Positions 58,654 through 64,000 of a stretch of 64,000 bases of DNA are shown here, in pieces; position 1 is the stretch's first letter, and the number at the start of each line of letters is the position of its first letter. This DNA is from Candidatus Thermoplasmatota archaeon (GTDB lineage Archaea > Thermoplasmatota > SW-10-69-26 > JACQPN01 > JAJPHT01), in NCBI GenBank assembly GCA_035540375.1, contig DATLGO010000102.1:1-64000 (forward strand), written 5' to 3'. The notes beneath the pieces were generated by a model. That model had not been told where the DNA came from. It saw only the letters and a program-made list of their open reading frames with translations, and ran no database searches. A program made the translations under genes and the position numbers.

Positions 58654-59793
58654 ATGGCCCACCTCGACCCCGCGACGTGGCTCATGCTCGCGGCGGCCGT
58701 CGCCGCGCTCGCCGTGGCCCCGGGGGTCTACGCCGCGTCGCCGCGCGCGACCGTGAACCGACTGCTCGCGCTCTACCTCGTCCTGGTCGGCGCGAACTTC
58801 GTCGCGAACCGCATCCCCGTCTTCTTCGAAGGCCTGACGCAGCTGACGTACAACGCGACGGTGTACGAACACGCGACGAACTTCGCCGTCCCCTTCGCGT
58901 ACCTCCTCTTCATGGGCGCGGCGCTCGACACGCCGCTCGCGCGCCCGCTGCGCCACCGCGTCGCGCGCCTCCTGCTCCTCGCCGGCATCGCGGCCGCCTT
59001 CGTGGTCGTCGTCGGCTTCCACGAGACCTATTTCGAGATGACCTACTTCCCGGAGATCGGCGAATCGTACCCGATCGCGCCGGCGTGGGCCCACGAAGTC
59101 CAATCCCCCCTCTGGATGGCGGTCGGCGTCTTCGGTCTCCTCGCGTCGCTCCACGCGCGGCACCGCGCCCCGCGCGGGAGCCTCGCGCGACGCCGCGCCA
59201 ACGGATACGCGCTCGCCTTCGGCGTGCAGGACGTGGGCTTCGTCGTCGTCCCGTCCCTGCACGTTCTCGGGGTCCACAACGACCTCGGATGGGGCCTCGC
59301 CCTCCTCCTCTCCGTCGGGCTCCTCGCGCGCGCCCTCCTCCGCGACCAGCTCTTCGACTTCGACCTCAAGCTCAAGTGGACGCTGAAACAGAGCACGACC
59401 GCCGCCATCTTCGTCGGCGTCTTCTTTGTCGTGAGCGAGACCGCGCAGGAGATCTTCCAGGAGAGCGTCGGGCCGTACCTCGGCATCGCGGCGGCCGGCC
59501 TCCTCGTCTTCGCGATGGCGCCACTTCAGCGTTTCACGGAGCGCCTCGCCGACCGCGCGATGCCTTCCGTGCAGCCGACGCCCGCCTACATCGCGTACAA
59601 GAAGCTCGAGGTCTATCGCGCCGCCGCCGAAAGCGCGATGGAAACGGGCGGCGTCGACGCCCGCGAACGCGCGGCACTCGAGCGACTGCGCGACAAACTC
59701 GGCATCGCGCCGCAGGATGCGGCGGCCGTCGATGCGGAGGTGCTGGAGGGAACGCACGCTGCAAGACCTGCCCAGCGCGACCTGCTCGTCTGA
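58654..59793 (+). CDS. polytopic membrane protein related to histidine-kinase membrane regions
   Basis: A 379-residue protein with seven to eight helices followed by a 90-residue cytosolic tail. The pattern of helices with DQLFDFDLKLKWTLKQSTTAAIF before the last helix pair resembles the membrane input region found upstream of some histidine kinases, but there is no kinase domain. The function is unknown. A GTG six bases upstream (58648) is an alternative start. Confidence 0.6.
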   Translation: MAHLDPATWLMLAAAVAALAVAPGVYAASPRATVNRLLALYLVLVGANFVANRIPVFFEGLTQLTYNATVYEHATNFAVPFAYLLFMGAALDTPLARPLRHRVARLLLLAGIAAAFVVVVGFHETYFEMTYFPEIGESYPIAPAWAHEVQSPLWMAVGVFGLLASLHARHRAPRGSLARRRANGYALAFGVQDVGFVVVPSLHVLGVHNDLGWGLALLLSVGLLARALLRDQLFDFDLKLKWTLKQSTTAAIFVGVFFVVSETAQEIFQESVGPYLGIAAAGLLVFAMAPLQRFTERLADRAMPSVQPTPAYIAYKKLEVYRAAAESAMETGGVDARERAALERLRDKLGIAPQDAAAVDAEVLEGTHAARPAQRDLLV

Positions 59794-59815
59794 GCACGCC
59801 CTGGCCGGAGGCGTG

Positions 59816-60090
59816 CGCGGCGGGGGCTCCTCGGGTGTCCTGCCGGAGTCGATCGTGCTTGCCTGACGTCCGGCCGCTCGCGCGCGGCGGGGATCCTCCG
59901 CGCGTCCGGCCGGAGCCGATCGTGCTTGCCTGACGTCCGGCCGCTCCGGCGCGGCGGGGATCCCCTAACCCCGCCGCGCCTGCGCGGGTGAGGCTCCGCT
60001 CCGGGTTGAATGGAGACCTGCCGAAAATCTTGGACTCGGGGTGCGGAGACGAGAGGGGGAAAGCCTTTCCCCCTCTCGTGCTCACCCCCT
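59816..60090. repeat. composite repeat element A
   Basis: It has three parts: about 2.3 tandem copies of a 67-bp unit (CGATCGTGCTTGCCTGACGT in each, 59851 and 59918), the block GGGGATCCCCTAACCCCGC (about 59956-59974) and, after about 75 bp, a hairpin with stem ACGAGAGGGGG (60049-60079) and the flank GTGCTCACCCCC. The same order of parts, with different unit sequence and length, forms element B beyond tRNA-Pro. No coding content is supported. Confidence 0.8.
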
Positions 60091-60095
60091 TTCTA

Positions 60096-60109
60096 TGGGG
60101 CCGTCCAGA
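60096..60109. repeat. copy of the tRNA-Pro 3' end
   Basis: TGGGGCCGTCCAGA, 14 bp identical to the 3' end of the tRNA-Pro gene (60165-60178), 69 bp downstream of it in tRNA direction. It resembles one arm of an attachment site. Confidence 0.6.
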
Positions 60110-60164
60110 CCGCAGCCGGCCTCAGCCGGCGAGGACCAGGACGGGCCCACGAAGCGAAGCGAAG

Positions 60165-60237
60165 TGGGGCCGTCCAGATTTGAACTGGAGTCAACTGCAC
60201 CCCAAGCAGCAAGGATACCAAGCTACCCCACGGCCCC
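60165..60237 (-). tRNA. tRNA-Pro (anticodon GGG)
   Basis: The minus strand forms a full cloverleaf: acceptor GGGGCCG/CGGCCCC, D-arm with GGGTAGCTTGGTATCC, anticodon stem GCTGC/GCAGT with loop TTGGGGT (GGG reads CCC), and T-arm with AGTTCAAATC. The discriminator is A. No intron or encoded CCA. It sits between composite elements A and B. Confidence 0.95.
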
Positions 60238-60355
60238 GTGGAAAACGCTCGGGTGCAGGGCCGTGAAGCGGCGCGCCCACCATAAAGATTTGGGGGCTGG
60301 CGCGATGGGGTCGCGCGTGGGCGGCGCGCGCGTGGATCCATGCACGTGCTTGTCG

Positions 60356-60781
60356 AGCGCCGCGGGATCCCGCGCGCTTACCGGCCGAGAACCGAGGGTG
60401 CGCTGCTGACGTTGGTCTCGCTCCGCGCCGCGGGGATCCGTCGCGCTCATCGGCCGAGAATTGAGGGTGCGCTGCTGACGTTGGGCTCGCTCCGCGCTGC
60501 GGGGATCCTGCGCGCTCATAGGCCGAGAACCGATCTTACACTGCTGACGTTGGGCTCGCTCCGCGCCGCGGGGATCCTGCGCGCTCATCAGCCGAGAAGC
60601 GATCGTGCGCTGCTGACGTTGGGCTCGCTTCGCGCCGCGGGGATCCCCTAACCCCGCGGCGCTGCGCGAGGTCGAAGCTCCGCTGACGTGTGTTTGGAGA
60701 ATGGAAAAGTAGATTGGGTCCGATTGGGCAGAGACGAGAGGGGGGAGGTTTCGTCCTCCCCCCTCTCGTGCTCACCCCCCT
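60356..60781. repeat. composite repeat element B
   Basis: About four tandem copies of a 69-bp unit (each with CTGCTGACGTTGG and GCCGAGAA; copies at 60384, 60453, 60522 and 60591), then GGGGATCCCCTAACCCCGC (from about 60640), about 80 bp of unique DNA, and a 15-bp hairpin (60734-60748/60755-60769) followed by GCTCACCCCCC. The hairpin ends 13 bp after the rpoN stop and probably also terminates the ribosomal-protein operon. The 69-bp unit is divisible by three, so open frames run through it, with repetitive translations I do not call genes. Confidence 0.85.
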
Positions 60782-60973
60782 TCAGGCGTAAGGCGCCGCG
60801 TCGTCGACGATGTCCGACTGGGACACGATCATCCGACGGCAGCAATACCGCGAGACGCCGAGGTCGTCCATGACGCGCTTCGGCTCCTCGCCGCGCGCGA
60901 CGCGTTCCTTGAACGCCTCGTACGCGGAGCCGATGACTTTTCCGCAGCTGAAGCAGCGCACGGGAATCATCAT
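60782..60973 (-). CDS. rpoN: DNA-directed RNA polymerase subunit N
   Basis: The 63-residue RpoN/Rpb10 subunit, standard size. MMIPVRCFSCGKVIG holds the first CxxC, and SRYCCRRM the second zinc cysteine pair. It is the last gene of the eL18-uL13-uS9-RpoN operon, a well-known archaeal arrangement. Starting ATGATG; the operon neighbour uS9 ends 7 bp upstream. Confidence 0.97.
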   Translation of the reverse strand: MMIPVRCFSCGKVIGSAYEAFKERVARGEEPKRVMDDLGVSRYCCRRMIVSQSDIVDDAAPYA

Positions 60974-60980
60974 GGCGCGA

Positions 60981-61379
60981 TCACCTGTACGACTTCTGCT
61001 TCCGCTTGCGCGCGCCCTTGCCGAGCTGGTGCTTGGCTTCCTTGCGGCGCGCGTCGTTGACGAGCAGCGTGCGGTCGTAGGAGACGTAGATGTCCTTGAG
61101 CTCCTCGTCGCCGAAGAACTCCACGATGCCGCGCGCGATCGCGGTCCGGGCGGCTTCCGCCTGGCCCATGATCCCGCCGCCGCGCACGTTCACGTTCACG
61201 TCGACCTTGCCCGCCTTGTCGCCCGCAATGTAGATCGCTTCCTGGATCTTGAGGCGGGCGAGCTCCGGCGAGTAGATCTCGATGGGCGTGTCGTTCACGC
61301 GGACGCGGCCCTCGCCCTTCGTGACGACGGCGCGGGCCACGGCGGTCTTGCGCTTGCCGCTCGTGTTGATGACCTTCAC
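60981..61379 (-). CDS. rps9: 30S ribosomal protein uS9
   Basis: A 132-residue S9. The N-terminal [23 protein letters not shown] is diagnostic, with [19 protein letters not shown] and the basic C-terminal [20 protein letters not shown], which reaches into the P site on the ribosome. The start overlaps the uL13 stop by 4 bp. Confidence 0.97.
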   Translation of the reverse strand: MKVINTSGKRKTAVARAVVTKGEGRVRVNDTPIEIYSPELARLKIQEAIYIAGDKAGKVDVNVNVRGGGIMGQAEAARTAIARGIVEFFGDEELKDIYVSYDRTLLVNDARRKEAKHQLGKGARKRKQKSYR

Positions 61380-61801
61380 AGTTTCACCTCGAAGCCGAGC
61401 TCGCGCGCGACGGTCTCGAGCGTCACGCTGCGGGCGGCCTGCGTTCGGGCGTCCTTCACGGACTCGATCTGGGCGCCCTCGAACTCCGCGGGCGTGCCGA
61501 GGAAGACCTTGAGGCGCTTGTACGCGGCGCGGCCGCGCGGCGTCTGGTAGTTCACCATGCCGCGGACGGTGCGCTTCAGCATGCGGTCCGGCGTGCGCGG
61601 GTAGTACGGGCCCTTGCGGCGCGTACCGACGTCGCGCTTGAAGTTGTACGTGCGCATCACGGACTCCTTGGTGCCCGTGATGAGCGCCTTCTCCGCGTTC
61701 ACGATGATGATCGTGTCGCCGCCGAGGAGACGCTTCGCGACACGGCTCGCGAGGCGGCCGAGCACGAGGTTCTCGGCGCTGATGATGGACTTCGTCGTCA
61801 T
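61376..61801 (-). CDS. rpl13: 50S ribosomal protein uL13
   Basis: A 141-residue L13. The opening [20 protein letters not shown] and [19 protein letters not shown] are the family landmarks. The gene follows eL18 by 4 bp. Length is in line with archaeal homologues. Confidence 0.97.
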   Translation of the reverse strand: MTTKSIISAENLVLGRLASRVAKRLLGGDTIIIVNAEKALITGTKESVMRTYNFKRDVGTRRKGPYYPRTPDRMLKRTVRGMVNYQTPRGRAAYKRLKVFLGTPAEFEGAQIESVKDARTQAARSVTLETVARELGFEVKL

Positions 61802-61805
61802 GTCT

Positions 61806-62168
61806 TCACCCCACGATGCGGACTTTCGTGCCCGACGGGTTGGCCTTCATGAGCTCGTCGTACGTGAGGCACTTCCCGCCGGCGGCCGTGATCTTCGCGC
61901 GCGCCGCTTCCGAGAAGGCGTACGCCGCGACGTCCACGCGCTTGGTCAGCTCTCCGGCCGCAAGGAGCTTCCCGGGCACGAGGGCGGTCTCGCCTTCGCG
62001 CAGGGAGCGGTCAATGCGGCTGAGATTCACTTCGACACGGCGCTTCGTCGGCTTCTCCAGACGCAGCGCGATGTCTCGCCAGATGGGCGCCTCGTGGTCC
62101 CACCCCGCCTTCTTCAGGCGGTGGATGAGGTCCACCAGGACCGGGTTGGTTTTGTATTGAAGAGGCAT
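61806..62168 (-). CDS. rpl18e: 50S ribosomal protein eL18
   Basis: A 120-residue eL18. KTNPVLVDLIHRLKKAG, NLSRIDRSL and VPGKLLAAGELTKRVDVAAY fit the archaeal/eukaryotic family. It is the first gene of the operon. The ATG is about 73 nt downstream of a TATA-like box, so the mRNA has a leader of roughly 45 nt, longer than for most genes here. Confidence 0.96.
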   Translation of the reverse strand: MPLQYKTNPVLVDLIHRLKKAGWDHEAPIWRDIALRLEKPTKRRVEVNLSRIDRSLREGETALVPGKLLAAGELTKRVDVAAYAFSEAARAKITAAGGKCLTYDELMKANPSGTKVRIVG

Positions 62169-62240
62169 CTGACTCCTCCGACATCGCACCCCGAGGCCAC
62201 CTGACGGTGGCTGGGGAACAGCGCCTGAAAGGGCTTGCCC

Positions 62241-62248
62241 TTTATATG
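62241..62248 (-). promoter_or_regulatory. TATA-like box for the ribosomal-protein operon
   Basis: On the minus strand it reads CATATAAA, the best TATA match near this operon. It implies a leader of roughly 45 nt before the eL18 ATG. An inverted repeat (AAAGGGC with GCCCTTT, 62228-62243) adjoins the box. Confidence 0.7.
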
Positions 62249-62322
62249 CGTTTGGGACCGGGGGTCGCGGGGGAAACAGGGGGTCGCGGCGGGCGGAGCG
62301 CACCACCGGAAGGACATCGGAC

Positions 62323-62458
62323 GCCGGGACCGGGTGTCGGGCGCCGGGTCCGGGACCGGGCGCCGGGCACCGGGACCGGGTGCCGGGTGTCGGGACCGGG
62401 TGTCGGGCACCGGGACCGGGTGCCGGGTCCGGGTCCGGGACCGGGACCGGGACCGGAC
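62323..62458. repeat. G-rich array of GGG tracts (array 4 of 4)
   Basis: About twenty GGG tracts on the plus strand with three-base (ACC/TCC) or four-base spacers, between the divergent promoters of the ribosomal-protein operon and the lipoprotein gene at 62532. This is the most regular of the four arrays. Confidence 0.8.
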
Positions 62459-62531
62459 GTTGGCCTGCCGTGCCCGTCCCACCGGTCAAAAAGAAGGGGT
62501 TATGACACGCGACCCCCTCGGGAGGAGTCGC

Positions 62532-63101
62532 ATGGACGCTCGCCGCGCCCTCCTCGCCCTCGCCCTCGTCGGCCTCGTGCCCGGTCTTTCGGGCTGCATC
62601 GGGGACGACCTCATCAACGGCTACGGGACCATCCGGTTCTACCTCACCGTCACGGGCCCCGAGGATTCCGACGTCGAGCGCTTCCAGTTCGTCCAGGTCG
62701 TCCTGACGCAGGCGGCGGCGAAGCCGGCCGACAGCACGCCGATCCACAACTTCGAGTTCAACGCCACCGGCATCGATCTCGTCGACCTCTCGAAGGGCGG
62801 CCGGTTCTTCCTAGGCGAATACCATGGCAAGCCGCGCGCCTTCAACCGCGTGAGCGTGTCCTTCCTCTGCCCGTCCGCCTCGTGTCTCCAGCGCGCGGCG
62901 TGGGACAACGGCACGCGCGCCGAGATCCTCATGGCGCCCAACGGCTTCTACTTCAACCCGGCCGTCGTGAAGATGGAGCCCCTCCGCCTCGTCGAGTACG
63001 AGCTGCAGCTCAAGATCATGGAGAGCCGCGGCGCGTACATCATCGCGACCGATGCCGCGAACTCGGGCGTGAAGAAGACCGAGTTCGGACCCATTTTCTG
63101 A
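62532..63101 (+). CDS. lipoprotein of unknown function
   Basis: A 189-residue protein with a lipobox (LVPGLSGC) at the end of the N-terminal hydrophobic stretch. The mature part is beta-rich: TIRFYLTVTGPEDSDVERF, FVQVVLTQAAAK, EYHGKPRAFNRVSVSF and VEYELQLKIMESRGAY, a pattern similar to DUF4382-type lipoproteins, though I cannot confirm that. A GGAGGAG Shine-Dalgarno site at 62521-62527 precedes the ATG by 4 nt, and a TATA-like GGTTATGA lies near 62499. Confidence 0.68.
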   Translation: MDARRALLALALVGLVPGLSGCIGDDLINGYGTIRFYLTVTGPEDSDVERFQFVQVVLTQAAAKPADSTPIHNFEFNATGIDLVDLSKGGRFFLGEYHGKPRAFNRVSVSFLCPSASCLQRAAWDNGTRAEILMAPNGFYFNPAVVKMEPLRLVEYELQLKIMESRGAYIIATDAANSGVKKTEFGPIF

Positions 63102-63138
63102 GGCTCCGGGGCGCGGCCACGGCCGGACCCTGGTAACC

Positions 63139-63146
63139 TTCTTATA
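63139..63146 (+). promoter_or_regulatory. TATA-like box upstream of the endonuclease IV-like gene
   Basis: TTCTTATA. The box is 26 nt before an ATG at 63172, which opens a 31-codon frame, and 112 nt before the endonuclease start. That would make the short frame leaderless and place it in the endonuclease 5' region. Confidence 0.6.
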
Positions 63147-63171
63147 GGGCCGAGGGAAACAGGGCCTGTCG

Positions 63172-63267
63172 ATGCCCGCCCCCAACCCCTTCGAGGCCTC
63201 CGGAACGTTCATGAGCTGCCGGGCGTTCGAGCGTCCCACCGGGGTCGCCGGGAGCGGATGGGCGTGA
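63172..63267 (+). CDS. possible 31-residue upstream ORF
   Basis: The frame starts exactly 26 nt after the TATA-like box and its TGA (63265-63267) overlaps the GTG at 63264, an alternative start of the endonuclease gene, as GTGA. The peptide has no recognised motif. Position argues for translation; composition alone does not. Confidence 0.35.
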   Translation: MPAPNPFEASGTFMSCRAFERPTGVAGSGWA

Positions 63268-64000
63268 GTTCCTCCAAATCGGGTGGCGCGAAGGGCAAGA
63301 AGGCCGCGAAGGCCCCGAAGCCGAAGCCGAAGGGCATGATCTACCTCGGGCCCGCCGGGGTCCCGCTCTCCTGCAAGGGGCGCACGACGCTCGAGGGCGT
63401 CCAGCACGTCCAGGAGCTCGGCCTCAACGCGATGGAGATCCAGTTCGTCCGCGGCATCCGCATGGACGAAGAGTACGCGCTCGAGGTCGGCGAGCTCGCG
63501 AAGCAGCTCGGCGTGCGCCTGAGCGTGCACGCGCCCTACTACACGAACATCTGCGCGGACGACCCGAAGACCATCGAGAAGTCGATGGACAAGATCGCGA
63601 TGTCAGGCTACTTCGCGGACATCCTCAAGGCCGATACCGTCGTGTGCCACGCCGGCTTCTACACGACGATGGGCAAGGAGGAGACGTACGAGAAGGCCGT
63701 CGAGTCCGCGACGATGCTGCGCGACTACTTCCACGACAACAAGTTCAGCTGCCGCCTCGGCATCGAGGTCATGGGCAAGCAGCAGACCTTCGGCGAGCTC
63801 GACCAGATCGTCTCGCTCTGCCAGGACGTCGAGGGCATCATTCCGGTCCTCGACTTTTCGCACATCCACGCGCGCTCGAACGGCGGCCTCAAGACGAAGG
63901 AGGATTTCGAGAAGGTCTTCGACAAGGTCGAGCCGCTCGGCCTCGACCACCTGCACGCCTACTTCACGGGCGTGAAGTACTCGAACTTCAACGAGCTCAA
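63258..64000 (+). CDS. nfo: endonuclease IV-like (AP endonuclease family 2), 3' end outside the window
   Basis: About 248 residues are seen. A Lys/Pro-rich N-terminal extension (GKKAAKAPKPKPKG) precedes the TIM barrel. Zinc-ligand motifs of the family are in place: LSVHAPYY, VVCHAGFYTT, CRLGIEVMGKQ and VLDFSHIHAR. Family 2 AP endonucleases cut DNA 5' to abasic sites; some archaeal paralogues lack a shown activity. Start is the ATG at 63258; a GTG at 63264 has better Shine-Dalgarno spacing (GGAG, 63251-63254, 9 nt). Confidence 0.88.
   Translation, partial: MGVSSSKSGGAKGKKAAKAPKPKPKGMIYLGPAGVPLSCKGRTTLEGVQHVQELGLNAMEIQFVRGIRMDEEYALEVGELAKQLGVRLSVHAPYYTNICADDPKTIEKSMDKIAMSGYFADILKADTVVCHAGFYTTMGKEETYEKAVESATMLRDYFHDNKFSCRLGIEVMGKQQTFGELDQIVSLCQDVEGIIPVLDFSHIHARSNGGLKTKEDFEKVFDKVEPLGLDHLHAYFTGVKYSNFNEL

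Noticed and set aside
60223-60588. 121-residue minus-strand frame with 23-residue repeats over element B
   Set aside because: The 69-bp repeat is divisible by three, so all frames stay in phase. The translation has no signal, no motif and overlaps tRNA-Pro.
60384-60659. CRISPR-like array
   Set aside because: Whole 69-bp units repeat without unique spacers, and no cas gene is nearby.
62323-62458. Proline/glycine repeat protein frames over the G-tract arrays
   Set aside because: Frames shift with the 6-7 bp spacing and have no start signals; the arrays are best read as non-coding repeats.

Overview
The window is about 64 kb of very GC-rich archaeal chromosome. The archaeal calls are firm: replication factor C large subunit, RNA polymerase subunit N in an eL18-uL13-uS9-RpoN operon, a DRG-type GTPase, an archaeal CCA-adding enzyme next to ThpR, an archaeal 7S/SRP RNA, and many start codons 23-31 nt downstream of a TATA-like box, which is the geometry of leaderless transcripts. 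I infer an uncultured, high-GC lineage, possibly in the Thermoplasmatota. The proteins are not as uniformly acidic as those of haloarchaea. Nothing in the window proves the lineage.

Layout. 0-16 kb holds housekeeping and membrane genes: an ion transporter, a PrsW-type protease, rfcL, a DRG GTPase, a tandem winged-helix regulator, RidA, an OGG-type glycosylase, ThpR, a PAP2-CCA fusion, a MIP18-like protein, a rhodanese and PlsC. 16-22 kb holds secreted proteins: an FG-GAP protein, a purple acid phosphatase and a repeat protein of foreign-looking composition bracketed by repeats next to tRNA-Gln. 22.8-27.4 kb holds a flavoprotein, a solitary HicB, a coiled-coil putative nuclease and threonine deaminase. 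27.4-35 kb holds secreted or anchored proteins, a membrane-anchored tandem winged-helix regulator and a five-gene operon of unknown cysteine-containing exported proteins. 35-36.3 kb is non-coding: the SRP RNA, ten consecutive hairpins and a G-tract array.

36.4-42.3 kb holds a subtilase, an Sm-like protein, an SDR/SRPBCC operon and the first of three related large exported proteins. 42.7-48.3 kb is an alpha-glucan locus (GH57 amylase, glycogen-synthase-like glycosyltransferase, GH15 glucoamylase) beside a PfkB kinase. 48-53 kb holds a PRC-barrel protein, dodecin, a zinc ribbon, superoxide dismutase, MobA and a Kef-type antiporter. 53-58.5 kb returns to exported proteins. 59.8-60.8 kb is a repeat-rich non-coding region on both sides of tRNA-Pro. 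The end carries the ribosomal-protein/rpoN operon, a lipoprotein and an endonuclease IV-like gene cut by the window edge.

The most unusual non-coding signals are four dispersed G-tract arrays, a hairpin array whose loops stay nearly constant while the stems change, a pair of composite repeat elements flanking tRNA-Pro, and tRNA-Gln-derived repeats around one atypical gene. The most unusual proteins are the PAP2-CCA fusion, the five-gene exported operon and the three-member exported family. All calls come from reading the sequence; no database search was run.
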